Assembly: GCA_902475865.1 (NCBI GenBank) | Contig: CABSBK010000001.1 | Coordinates: 1-17,817 of the forward strand | Direction of reading: 5' to 3' | DNA length: 17,817 nt | From: an uncultured Collinsella sp. | Lineage (GTDB): Bacteria; Actinomycetota; Coriobacteriia; Coriobacteriales; Coriobacteriaceae | In this document: one piece after another, positions 1-6,904 of the stretch | Position numbering within the stretch: the first letter of the stretch is position 1 | Layout: each line of letters opens with the position of its first letter | The notes under the pieces: generated by a model | What the model saw: only the letters and a program-made list of their open reading frames with translations | The model's database searches: none | What the model was told of the DNA's origin: nothing | Position numbers and translations under genes: made by a program

Positions 1-651
1 TATTCCAGGGGGAGCAAATGGCTCGCTGCGCTGGGCGTTTTGATCAACGTGGGTCTGGTCGGCTACGAGATTATCGGATCGCTGCGCGTCGGCGGCAAGC
101 TCATCGCGTTTCAGCTGGTGCTGACGTTTGTGCTGGTCATTGCGGTTAACGTTATTGCCTATCGCCTTACGCGCGACACCGCGCCCGACTAGCTTACGCG
201 CTGGGCGTTGATGGTACTTGCCGTGTGGGTCGCTCAGGCCATTATCCTCAACGTGATCGTCAAGCCGCTGTGGTCGCGCCCGCGCATGCGCGTGATCGAG
301 GTCACGCCGGGGCTCAATTTTCAGCCGTGGTGGGTAATCGGCAATCCCGACAAGTGGACCTATATCGCCGCCGGCGTGATCAAGGACGGGTTCAAGTCGT
401 TCGCGAGCGGGCACACCGCGCATGCGGCGATCGGCCTTATGCTCGCCGGGCTTCCCGCGGCAGCCTTTAAGGAAAAACCTTCGCGTCGCCGCGTGATCTT
501 TTGGGCGGCGGCTGTGGTCGCGGCGCTCGTCGCCTTTGGCCGTATCGTGATCGGAGCTCACTTTTTGAGCGACGTGAGCTGCGGCTTTGCCCTGGTGTTG
601 GCGCTTGAGTGCCTTGCCGCGCGCGTTGCCTATCCCAACGGCGTACAATAG
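1..651 (+). pseudogene. PAP2-family membrane phosphatase, partial at the left edge and interrupted by an in-frame TAG
   Basis: One reading frame runs from the window edge to the stop at 649-651, broken by a single TAG at 190-192. The part before the stop reads as two hydrophobic helices followed by a short basic tail (YRLTRDTAPD). The part after it continues without a frame change into the phosphatase core. That core has KPLWSRPRMR, a variant of the PAP2 K-x6-RP motif whose last Pro is Met, then SFASGH (motif 2, usually PSGH), then GRIVIGAHFLSD (motif 3, R-x5-H-x3-D). PAP2 enzymes remove phosphate from lipid phosphates or diphosphates at the membrane. An ATG at 208 could restart translation and give 147 residues, but I see no ribosome site before it and the product would lack the N-terminal helices. 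The likeliest reading is a gene recently broken by a nonsense change (for example CAG to TAG). A sequencing error is the main alternative. Confidence 0.75.
644..649 (+). promoter_or_regulatory. possible -10 box (TACAAT) for the threonine aldolase gene
   Basis: TACAAT overlaps the end of the PAP2 frame, 48 nt upstream of the aldolase start codon. No -35 hexamer sits at a normal distance, so this is a weak call. Confidence 0.25.
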
Positions 652-696
652 CCCCGTTTGAATCATCGGGCCCGTGCCCGGCTAGAGAGGATTGCC

Positions 697-1722
697 ATGC
701 TCGCGTTTAACAACGACTATTCCCACGGCGCACATCCGGCAGTGCTGCAGGCGCTCGTCGACACCAATATGGAGCCGCAGCCCGGCTACGGTACCGATGC
801 GCACACCGAGCGTGCCAAGCAGCTTATCCGCGAGGCCTGTCAGGCCCCCGATGCCGACGTGTTTTTTCTGGTGGGCGGCACGCAGGCCAACGCGACGGTG
901 ATCGACATGCTGCTTGCGCCCTACGAGGGCGTCGTTGCTGCCGAGACTGGCCACGTCGCCTGTCACGAGGCGGGCGCCATCGAGTTTGGCGGTCACAAGG
1001 TGCTCACCATCCCCGGCTATGAGGGTAAGATGCGCGCCGAGGACCTCGAGAACTATATCCAGGTGTTCTACGAAAACGAGAGCTACGAGCACACGGTGTT
1101 CCCGGGCGCTGTGTACGTGAGCCTATCGACCGAGTACGGCACGCTGTACTCCAAGGCCGAGCTCGCGGCGATTCATGCGGTGTGCCAGAAGCGCGAGATT
1201 CCGCTGTTTGTGGACGGTGCCCGCTTGGCCTATGCGCTGGCGTCCGATGAATGCGACATTACCCTGCCCGAGCTGGCGCAGCTGTGCGACGTGTTCTACA
1301 TCGGCGGCACCAAGTGCGGCGCGCTCTGCGGCGAGGCTGTGGTGTTCTGCGGCATGCACGCCCCGGCGCATCCCATTCCGCGCATTAAGCAGCATGGTGC
1401 GTTGCTGGCCAAGGGTCGCCTGACGGGCGTGCAGTTTGAGGCGCTCTTTACCGACGGCCTGTATTTTGAGATTGGTCGCCAGGCGATTGAGACCGCTCAG
1501 GCGCTGCGTCGCGTGCTGCACGAGCGCGGCTACCAGTTCTTCTTGGAGACGCCGACCAACCAGCAGTTCGTGATTCTGCCCAACGAGGATATGGCCCGCA
1601 TTCGCGAGCATGCCTCGATCGAGTACTGGGAAAAGTACGACGAGACCCACACGGTGGTGCGCTTTTGCACCAGCTGGGCCACGACGCAGGAGGACATCGA
1701 CGCGCTGGCGGCTGTCCTGTAG
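697..1722 (+). CDS. Low-specificity L-threonine aldolase family protein (PLP-dependent)
   Basis: The 341-residue product belongs to the beta-eliminating lyase/threonine aldolase family of fold type I PLP enzymes, which split L-threonine or allo-threonine into glycine and acetaldehyde in the cytoplasm. The N-terminus FNNDYSHGAHP and the GGTQANATV stretch are typical of the family. Asp173 in FVDGARLA should bind the pyridine nitrogen of PLP, and Arg176 is in the same conserved motif. Lys206 in YIGGTKCGAL is the expected Schiff-base lysine. Length matches the family. The frame is open from a TTG at 658, but the ATG at 697 is preferred: it has GAGAGG 6 nt upstream and begins where the family begins. 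The gene ends in a strong terminator at 1741. Other amino-acid lyases of the same fold are possible, so substrate specificity is inferred. Confidence 0.88.
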   Translation: MLAFNNDYSHGAHPAVLQALVDTNMEPQPGYGTDAHTERAKQLIREACQAPDADVFFLVGGTQANATVIDMLLAPYEGVVAAETGHVACHEAGAIEFGGHKVLTIPGYEGKMRAEDLENYIQVFYENESYEHTVFPGAVYVSLSTEYGTLYSKAELAAIHAVCQKREIPLFVDGARLAYALASDECDITLPELAQLCDVFYIGGTKCGALCGEAVVFCGMHAPAHPIPRIKQHGALLAKGRLTGVQFEALFTDGLYFEIGRQAIETAQALRRVLHERGYQFFLETPTNQQFVILPNEDMARIREHASIEYWEKYDETHTVVRFCTSWATTQEDIDALAAVL

Positions 1723-1740
1723 CCTGATGTAATGACGAGG

Positions 1741-1783
1741 GGCCGCCATGCGCTGGGTTTGGCGCAGGGCGGCCTTTGCTTTT
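1741..1783 (+). terminator. Rho-independent terminator after the threonine aldolase gene
   Basis: The stem pairs GGCCGCC (1741-1747) with GGCGGCC (1768-1774) and GCGC (1750-1753) with GCGC (1762-1765), with a 2x2 internal mismatch and an 8-nt loop. TTTGCTTTT follows. It separates the aldolase gene from the acetyltransferase gene. Confidence 0.8.
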
Positions 1784-1799
1784 GGGGGAGAAGGGTTGT

Positions 1800-2381
1800 A
1801 TGACCGAGATGTCCGAGCCGACGATTCGCCTGGCGACTCCCGAAGACGCGCCGGCGTTGCTTGCCATCTATGAGCCGTATGTGCGCCAGACGGCGATTAC
1901 CTGCGAATACGAGGTGCCGAGCGTTGAGGAGTTCGCCGGGCGCATCGAGCGTACGCTCAAGCGCTATCCGTACCTGGTGATGGAGCTGGACGGGCGTCCG
2001 ATAGGCTATGCCTATGTGAGTCCGCTCAACAGCCGCGAGGCATACGACTGGTCGGTCGAGACGTCGATCTACCTGGCACGCGATGTGCGCCATGGCGGGC
2101 TGGGTCGCAAGTTGCACGATACGCTCAAGCAATGCCTGATTGCGATGGGCATCACCAACATGTGCGCGCTCATCGCCGTGCCGCACGATAAGGACGACGA
2201 GTATCTGACGCACAACAGCCAGGATTTCCATGCCCATATGGGATATCGCCTGGTGGGCGCCTTCGACCGCTGCGCCCAAAAGTTCGGCCGCTGGTACGAC
2301 ATGTGTTGGATGGAGCTGGTCCTAGCCGAGCGCACGCCCAACCAGCCCAAGCCAACCTGGTTCCCCGACCTCCTCGCCTAA
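1800..2381 (+). CDS. GNAT family N-acetyltransferase, phosphinothricin/methionine-sulfone acetyltransferase-like
   Basis: The 193-residue protein is a single GNAT domain that should move an acetyl group from acetyl-CoA to an amine. It opens with TIRLATPEDAPALLAIYEPYV, split here as TIRLATPEDAP and ALLAIYEPYV, which resembles the Pat/MddA/YwnH group acting on phosphinothricin, methionine sulfoximine and related amino-acid analogues. The acetyl-CoA pyrophosphate loop is visible as RHGGLGRKL from Arg97. The C-terminal GYRLVGAFDRCAQKFGRWYDM is also typical: GYRLVGAFD, then a cofactor-side helix, then W-x-D-x-x-W-M. The frame is open from TTG 1776, but the ATG at 1800 has GGGGGAG 9 nt before it. 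Another ATG at 1809 is in frame and possible. The gene ends at a bidirectional terminator shared with the convergent GntR gene. The true substrate cannot be read from the sequence. Confidence 0.82.
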   Translation: MTEMSEPTIRLATPEDAPALLAIYEPYVRQTAITCEYEVPSVEEFAGRIERTLKRYPYLVMELDGRPIGYAYVSPLNSREAYDWSVETSIYLARDVRHGGLGRKLHDTLKQCLIAMGITNMCALIAVPHDKDDEYLTHNSQDFHAHMGYRLVGAFDRCAQKFGRWYDMCWMELVLAERTPNQPKPTWFPDLLA

Positions 2382-2420
2382 AACCACCACGAAGGTGCCT
2401 GTCCCCTTTGTGGTGGTTTT
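2380..2420. terminator. Bidirectional terminator between convergent acetyltransferase and GntR genes
   Basis: An 11-bp perfect stem pairs AAAACCACCAC (2380-2390) with GTGGTGGTTTT (2410-2420) around a 19-nt loop. The A-tract on one side and T-tract on the other suit termination from both strands. The loop holds GTGCCTGTCCCCTTT and can pair further (AAGG/CCTT). This resembles the core of the 44-bp hairpin repeats elsewhere in the window. Confidence 0.8.
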
Positions 2421-2426
2421 GGCAGG

Positions 2427-3149
2427 TTAGCCGATGGGCTCGGTGTATTTGGCGCGGTCGGTGCGCTGGATGCGCTTGGAGACATGGAGCGGGCGGCCGT
2501 CGGTGTCGTAGACGTAGTCGGTGATCAGGATCAGCGCCTGCCCACGCTCAACGTTGAGCAAAAACGCCTCGTTTTGCGAGGCATAGCACACCTCAAAGGT
2601 CTTATGTCCCTGTGCCGGCGCGCGATGGAATTCCTGGCGCAGCGTGGCGTAGAGCGAACCGTTGATATCGCGGTCGATGAGTGCCTCAAAGCTCGGTGGT
2701 AGATAGGTGGTCTCCAGGCACAGTGGCGCATCGTCCAGATAACGCAGACGGACAAGTTTGACGAGCTTGCTGCCCACGGCGGCATCAAAGAACTTGGCTA
2801 TGCTGCCGCCCGCCTTGGTAAAGCCCGAGTCCACCGTGCGCGTGGTGGGCTTCATGCCCTGACCCTGGACCTGCGCCGTATAGCTCGAAAACACCAGGTT
2901 GTTCTCGTGGAGCGCCGGCGTGTCGGCCACAAAGGCGCCGCGCCCGCGCTCGGTTCGAACCAGACCCTCATCAACGAGCACCTTAAGGGCATGGCGCACG
3001 GTGCTGCGCGACAGCCCCGATTCGTCCATGAGTTCCATCTCGGACGGCAGCTTGTCTCCGCGCGCGTAGGTGCCGGCGGCGATGCGGTCGCGCAACATGC
3101 CCGCCAAGCGCTCGTACTGGCTCAGTTTCTTTTTAGATGAAGCGTTCAT
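2427..3149 (-). CDS. GntR-family transcriptional regulator 1, HutC/UTRA type
   Basis: The 240-residue protein has an N-terminal winged helix of about residues 10-77 (KLPSEMELMDESG, then the recognition helix SRSTVRHALKVL, then the wing RTERGRGAFV). A UTRA effector domain fills about residues 95-238. UTRA domains of this subfamily bind small ligands, often phosphosugars or their derivatives, and release DNA. The gene is divergent from SIS enzyme 1, with a 205-bp AT-rich gap that carries two near-identical 19-bp repeats, one close to each gene. This layout suggests control of SIS1 and of itself. The protein is clearly less similar to the two other GntR proteins of the window than they are to each other. 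The ATG at 3147-3149 gives the expected N-terminus (MNASSKKKLSQYERLAGML). Confidence 0.88.
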   Translation of the reverse strand: MNASSKKKLSQYERLAGMLRDRIAAGTYARGDKLPSEMELMDESGLSRSTVRHALKVLVDEGLVRTERGRGAFVADTPALHENNLVFSSYTAQVQGQGMKPTTRTVDSGFTKAGGSIAKFFDAAVGSKLVKLVRLRYLDDAPLCLETTYLPPSFEALIDRDINGSLYATLRQEFHRAPAQGHKTFEVCYASQNEAFLLNVERGQALILITDYVYDTDGRPLHVSKRIQRTDRAKYTEPIG

Positions 3150-3159
3150 GCGATCAACC

Positions 3160-3178
3160 TGTATCTAACTTGTATGCC
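3160..3178 (+). promoter_or_regulatory. Operator-like repeat near the gntR1 start
   Basis: TGTATCTAACTTGTATGCC lies 10 nt upstream of the gntR1 start codon. It matches the box at 3299-3317 in 18 of 19 positions. The position would let GntR1 repress its own gene. Confidence 0.55.
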
Positions 3179-3298
3179 TATCTAAGCAAGCATGTATTTA
3201 ACACAACAATAAAACCGCTGGTAGCCAATTATCAAAAACCGCATCAGCAAAATTTCTAAGACAAATATAGCATACAACTAGTCGACATAACCAAAACA

Positions 3299-3317
3299 TG
3301 TATGTAACTTGTATGCC
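3299..3317 (+). promoter_or_regulatory. Operator-like repeat upstream of SIS enzyme 1
   Basis: TGTATGTAACTTGTATGCC is a direct copy of the box at 3160. It lies 37 nt before the SIS1 start, where a bound repressor would block initiation or early elongation. An inverted partial copy, GCATACAACTA, lies at 3270-3280, and a partial copy (CATGTATTTAAC) lies near 3191. I cannot pick a convincing -35/-10 pair in this region. Confidence 0.55.
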
Positions 3318-3354
3318 ATCGAGAGCATCAAACGAGAAGAAAGGCTGATGCGCG

Positions 3355-4347
3355 ATGACTACTCAGGAACAGGTTAAGGACGTCGTCTCCCAGGTTTTGG
3401 CTGACAAGGCAGACAAGGGCGGCATCAAGCGCGTCGTGTGGATTGGCGCCGGCGGATCCAACGGCGGCAACTATCCTGCCCAGTACTTTATGGAGCACGA
3501 GGCCACGCAGGTCGTGAGCTCCAGCTATACCAGCAACGAGTTCGTGCACGCAACCCCTGCCTACGTTAACGAGAACACCCTGGCCGTCGTCGTGTCCATG
3601 CGCGGCACCAAGGAGACCATCGTCGCCGCACAGGTCGCCAAGGACCACGGCGCCAGCACCATCGCCATCTATGTTGACGAGTCCGGCCTCACCGAGGTCT
3701 GCGACTACAAGATCCAGTATGACAGCCTGGCCGTCGACGAGTCCTGCATGGGCCGCACCAACTCCGCCGTCGTGACCATGATCGCCATGGAGCTTACGCA
3801 GCAGACCGAGGGCTATGCCGAGTACGAGACCGCCATGGCCGCCTTCGACTTGGTCGACCCTATCTATCGCAAGGCCGTCGAGTACACTCGTCCGCTCGCT
3901 GCCAAGTGGGCCGAGCAGAACGCCGACAAGCCCTGCATCAACGTCATGGCTCAGGGCCCGCTCTTTGGTGCCGCCTACGTCTTTAGCATCTGCAACGTGC
4001 AGGAGATGCTGCAGATCGACTCCTGCACCATCAACACCTGCGACTTCTTCCACGGCCCCTTCGAGATCCTGGACAAGCGCACCTCGCTGTTCCAGCTCAT
4101 CAGCGTCGGCCGCAGCCGCTGCAACGACGAGCGCGGCATCCGCTTCGTCAACCAGTACGGTGGCGAGCGCGTCTATCAGCTCGACGCCAAGGAGCTCGGC
4201 CTCAACGACATCAAGGACAGCGTGAGCGAGTACTTCAACCACCTGATCTTTGCCCCGATCCTCAACAACGTGTACATGCGTGCACTCTCTGCCGTCACCC
4301 ACAAGGACTACATGACGCGCCGCTACATGTGGAAGCGGGAGTACTAG
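3355..4347 (+). CDS. SIS-domain sugar-phosphate enzyme 1, FrlB/GfrE/GfrF-like (putative glycosylamine-6-phosphate deglycase)
   Basis: The 330-residue protein is made of two SIS domains with no glutaminase domain, as in the FrlB/GfrE/GfrF/FraB deglycases. Those enzymes cleave 6-phosphorylated Amadori or Heyns products into a hexose 6-phosphate and an amino acid. Glu217 and His233 (in CDFFHGPFE) are 16 residues apart, the spacing of the catalytic pair in FraB. The C-terminus TRRYMWKREY is shared with SIS enzyme 2. It departs from the other two copies in the first sugar-phosphate loop (IGAGGSNGGNYPAQYF), in the second (SMRGTKET where SIS2 has SLGGSTPET and SIS3 SHSGNTQE), and by CDF in place of GEY before the His. 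A different substrate is therefore likely. AAGAAAGG lies 11 nt before the ATG. The gene is divergent from gntR1 and stands alone, with a terminator at 4432. Confidence 0.8.
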   Translation: MTTQEQVKDVVSQVLADKADKGGIKRVVWIGAGGSNGGNYPAQYFMEHEATQVVSSSYTSNEFVHATPAYVNENTLAVVVSMRGTKETIVAAQVAKDHGASTIAIYVDESGLTEVCDYKIQYDSLAVDESCMGRTNSAVVTMIAMELTQQTEGYAEYETAMAAFDLVDPIYRKAVEYTRPLAAKWAEQNADKPCINVMAQGPLFGAAYVFSICNVQEMLQIDSCTINTCDFFHGPFEILDKRTSLFQLISVGRSRCNDERGIRFVNQYGGERVYQLDAKELGLNDIKDSVSEYFNHLIFAPILNNVYMRALSAVTHKDYMTRRYMWKREY

Positions 4348-4359
4348 GGGAGATTGGTT

Positions 4360-4396
4360 CCGCCGGGCTACCAAACGGCGGACAGGCCGACGCTGC
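4360..4396 (+). other. Small hairpin followed by GACGCTGC, downstream of SIS enzyme 1
   Basis: CCGCC (4360-4364) pairs with GGCGG (4377-4381) around a loop containing CCAAA. CGACGCTGC follows at 4388-4396. The arrangement closely resembles the hairpin at 12677-12703 and its downstream sequence. The role is unknown. Confidence 0.4.
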
Positions 4397-4431
4397 GCAC
4401 CCGGCATTTGGCCAATCTGCCGTTCAATTTC

Positions 4432-4466
4432 AAAGGCGCGACCAGAAGGTCAGCGCCTTTTCATTT
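4432..4466 (+). terminator. Rho-independent terminator after SIS enzyme 1
   Basis: AAAGGCGC+GACC (4432-4443) pairs with GGTC+GCGCCTTT (4448-4460), with an AGAA loop and one bulged A. TTCATTT follows. Confidence 0.8.
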
Positions 4467-4532
4467 CACGGCACCTTGGCTCAAATGACGGGCGCTCGCT
4501 GACATTGCCAAAACGTCGGCGTTGCTGTGGTT

Positions 4533-4577
4533 GGCACTTGGGGACGTTCCTTTTGTGCCGGCACTTGGGGACACTCC
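4533..4577. repeat. Hairpin with GGGGAC loop plus a tandem partial copy
   Basis: GGCAC (4533-4537) pairs with GTGCC (4555-4559), and the loop contains TTGGGGACGTTCC. Straight after it, GGCACTTGGGGAC repeats at 4560-4572 with a diverged end (ACTCC). It looks like a small palindromic intergenic repeat and a degenerate second unit. The rest of the 4348-4678 gap holds a terminator and a promoter and no credible gene. Confidence 0.5.
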
Positions 4578-4610
4578 TGGGAATCATTTCCTCGTTCGCC
4601 GATTTGTGTC

Positions 4611-4638
4611 TTGAAAAATGTATATAACGACTATAACG
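4611..4638 (+). promoter_or_regulatory. Candidate promoter with tandem TATAACG boxes upstream of the EamA gene
   Basis: TTGAAA (4611-4616) and TATAAC (4632-4637) are 15 bp apart, a short but usable spacing. TATAACG occurs twice, at 4623-4629 and 4632-4638, with a 9-bp period. The same heptamer appears, inverted, upstream of the PTS operon and of gntR2. A regulator bound here would cover the -10 region. Confidence 0.45.
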
Positions 4639-4678
4639 TAGTGTGAAACATATTGGAAACAATACCGAGGAGGCTGCG

Positions 4679-5761
4679 TTGAAGAAAAGCAATCTGGGCT
4701 ATGTGCTGGTGCTGATCGCCGCGCTTATGTGGGGCAGCATCGGAATCTTTGTAAACGGCATCTCGGCCATGGGCGTTTCGTCCCAGAGCATGGCTGCCTT
4801 TCGTTTGTTATCGGGTGCCGTCTTAATGGCTCCGGTCTTGGCGTTCATGGGCTGCCGTCCGGGTGAGGGGTCTACCGTGGCTCAGGGTCCGCTGGCCCTG
4901 TTCAAAGCAAGCCCTAAAGAGCTTGTTCCCTGCGCGCTTGTCGGTATCGTCGGTTTGGCCGCCGCCAACACTTGCTATTACGAGTGCATGGGCGAGGTGG
5001 GCATGTCCACGGCCTCGGTGCTGCTCTACACCTCGCCGGTGTTTGGCGTCATGCTCGGTCGCGTACTTTATCGCGAGGACGTGACCCCCAACAAGCTCGT
5101 TGCCATTGTCTTTAACATCGTTGGCTGCGTGCTTGCAGTGACCAATGGCGACCTTTCCGGTTTCCATTTTTCGGTTTGGGGCGTCACATCGGGCGTGATT
5201 GCAGGCCTTTGTGGTGCGTCGCTCGCGGTGTTTAGCCGGATAGCAACCAAGACGGTCCACCCGCTGGCTGTCACATTTTGGGGCTTTGTTTTTGGCGGTG
5301 CGGTTATGGCAGCTATCGCGGCTCCGTGGCCGGATGTCGCCGCGGCAATGTCGCCACAGCTGCTGCTGCTGTTCCTTGGCTTTGGACTCATCCCCACAGC
5401 CGTGGCCTACATCTTATATATGCAGGGTCTGTCCATGGGGCTCGAGACGTCGAAAGTTCCTGTCGTAATGTCATTCGAGACGGTCGTCACCGTACTGGTA
5501 GGCATTGGTGTCTATGCCGAGCCCGCCGGCGCGATCAAAGTCCTGGGCATCGTGCTGGTGCTTGCGTCCATCCTGATCATGAATACCGACTTCTCCAAGC
5601 TGCGCAACAGTGTGTTTGTCGGTCATGTTGTTGAGAGCATGACCTTTAAGCCCAACGCGTGGTGGACCGAAAAATCTCAGGACATGGATCTGTTTAAGGA
5701 ACGCACCGGCATCGCGCTGGAACCCACCGTGCAGGAAAGCCCCTGGTACTTCGTGCGATAG
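4679..5761 (+). CDS. EamA/DMT-superfamily transporter with a C-terminal tail
   Basis: The 360-residue membrane protein has about ten hydrophobic helices in two EamA repeats, beginning with YVLVLIAALMWGSIGIF and, near residue 159, SVWGVTSGVIAGLCGASLAV. The family is mostly made of exporters of amino acids and other metabolites. I choose the TTG at 4679: GAGGAGG lies 5 nt before it and the protein then starts MKKSNLG, right at the first helix. A GTG at 4643 would add 12 residues but has no ribosome site and sits almost on the predicted promoter. After the last helix, residues 304-360 form a polar tail (with KPNAWWTEKS and ESPWYFVR) that I do not recognise and that is unusual in this family. Shared boxes with the PTS operon suggest co-regulation, so export of the amino acid freed by deglycation is a reasonable guess. 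Confidence 0.8.
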   Translation: MKKSNLGYVLVLIAALMWGSIGIFVNGISAMGVSSQSMAAFRLLSGAVLMAPVLAFMGCRPGEGSTVAQGPLALFKASPKELVPCALVGIVGLAAANTCYYECMGEVGMSTASVLLYTSPVFGVMLGRVLYREDVTPNKLVAIVFNIVGCVLAVTNGDLSGFHFSVWGVTSGVIAGLCGASLAVFSRIATKTVHPLAVTFWGFVFGGAVMAAIAAPWPDVAAAMSPQLLLLFLGFGLIPTAVAYILYMQGLSMGLETSKVPVVMSFETVVTVLVGIGVYAEPAGAIKVLGIVLVLASILIMNTDFSKLRNSVFVGHVVESMTFKPNAWWTEKSQDMDLFKERTGIALEPTVQESPWYFVR

Positions 5762-5790
5762 AGGATTGTGTGCGACGTCTGACCTGGGGT

Positions 5791-5818
5791 TATCCAGCCA
5801 GCGCCGGCCTATCCAGCC
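5791..5818 (+). repeat. Short direct repeat TATCCAGCC x2
   Basis: TATCCAGCC occurs at 5791-5799 and 5810-5818 in the gap between the EamA gene and the PTS operon. No hairpin with a T-tract is seen here, so the EamA gene lacks an obvious terminator. Confidence 0.35.
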
Positions 5819-5909
5819 CCAACGTTTCAAGTACGTTAAACCCGTCAACGGTCGATTTTCACCCGCGAACGGTCTTTATACTAATTAGCAATATAGGCAA
5901 CGTATAAGA

Positions 5910-5928
5910 CGTTATAATGACCATAACG
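5910..5928 (+). promoter_or_regulatory. PTS operon -10 box overlapped by an inverted-repeat operator
   Basis: CGTTAT (5910-5915) and ATAACG (5923-5928) form a 6-bp inverted repeat with a 7-nt spacer. A perfect TATAAT (5913-5918) lies inside the site, so a bound repressor would cover the promoter. No good -35 is seen, which may mean that an activator helps. A second possible -10 (TATACT) lies at 5877-5882. Confidence 0.55.
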
Positions 5929-5944
5929 AAAAGGAGGAGGCAAG

Positions 5945-6868
5945 ATGAATCAGATCATTCTCGCATCTCATGGCGGCCTGGCCGCAGGCGCCAAAGACAC
6001 GCTCGAGATGGTTCTCGGCGACGTGTCGAACGTCCACGTCGTGTCGCTTGCTCGTGACGACAAGGAGCCCATCACCAATAAGGTTGAGGCTATGATCGCC
6101 ACGTTCAACGCGGACGACACCGTCTATGTGCTGACCGATATGCTCGGCAGCTCGGTCAACAACAACATGGTCGAGCTTTCCAAGAACGGCACGAAGTTCA
6201 CGGTTGTCAGCGGTTTCAACATCCCGCTGGCGCTCACGCTCGCTATGAGCCCCGTCCCCGTCAAGGGCGCCGAGCTCGCAGCCCTCATCAACGAGGCCCG
6301 CACCGGTCTGACCAACCCCAATGCTCCGGTCGAGGCTGCCGCGGCTCCCGCCAAGAAGGCTAAGGCGTCCCGCCACAGCTCCGGTCCCGCCAAGATCGTC
6401 CTCGCACGTCTTGACTACCGTCTGCTGCACGGCCAGGTCGTCTTTACCTGGACCACCAAGGTTCAGGCCGAGCGCATCATCGTCGTCGACAACGCTGCCG
6501 CCAACGATGACATCAAGAAGGGCGCTCTTAAGCTGGCCAAGCCCCAGGGCGTGCGCCTGAACGTCTTCACCGTCGAGCGTGCCCTCGCCAAGATGGACAA
6601 GCTCAACACCCTCGGCGAGCGCGTCATGTTCGTCTTTGGCAACACCGCCGAGATGCTGCAGTTCTGCCAGGGCTACAAGCTCGACGCCATCAACCTGGGC
6701 GCCACCGCCAACCACGACGGTGCCGATCAGGTCGGAGGCAAGGACAGCTCCGTCTTCCTCGACGCCACCCAGAAGGCCGACGTCAACCAGCTGCTCGACA
6801 TGGGCATCAAGCTCTACGTCCAGCAGACCCCTACGTATCAGAGCGTCGACATCGACGCCAAGCTGTAA
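5945..6868 (+). CDS. PTS mannose-family fused EIIAB subunit
   Basis: The 307-residue cytoplasmic protein passes phosphate from HPr to the incoming sugar. The EIIA domain covers about residues 1-125, with the phosphoryl-accepting His9 in ILASHGGLAAG. An Ala/Pro/Lys-rich linker follows (about 126-147, APVEAAAAPAKKAKA). The EIIB domain covers about 148-307, with active His162 in ARLDYRLLHGQVVFTW, which fits the family pattern R-x-D-x-R-L-x-H-G-Q. The domain order is that of E. coli ManX. AAGGAGGAGG lies 4 nt before the ATG. EIIC and EIID follow at once, so this is the first gene of the transport operon. The associated SIS genes point to import of a glycated amino acid or amino sugar rather than plain mannose. 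The PTS substrate itself cannot be read from EIIAB. Confidence 0.93.
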   Translation: MNQIILASHGGLAAGAKDTLEMVLGDVSNVHVVSLARDDKEPITNKVEAMIATFNADDTVYVLTDMLGSSVNNNMVELSKNGTKFTVVSGFNIPLALTLAMSPVPVKGAELAALINEARTGLTNPNAPVEAAAAPAKKAKASRHSSGPAKIVLARLDYRLLHGQVVFTWTTKVQAERIIVVDNAAANDDIKKGALKLAKPQGVRLNVFTVERALAKMDKLNTLGERVMFVFGNTAEMLQFCQGYKLDAINLGATANHDGADQVGGKDSSVFLDATQKADVNQLLDMGIKLYVQQTPTYQSVDIDAKL

Positions 6869-6904
6869 TCAACCAGGCTTTTGCCTGACTGAAAGGAGAA
6901 GGGT

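Noticed and set aside
658..696. TTG start extending the threonine aldolase by 13 residues
   Set aside because: The added residues (MNHRARARLERIA) are not family-like, and the ATG at 697 has its own ribosome site.
3328..4407. 359-residue open frame on the minus strand
   Set aside because: Antisense shadow of SIS enzyme 1 with the same biased composition.
4450..4692. 80-residue minus-strand open frame in the gap before the EamA gene
   Set aside because: It crosses the terminator, the hairpin repeats and the EamA promoter. No ribosome site and no recognisable protein character.
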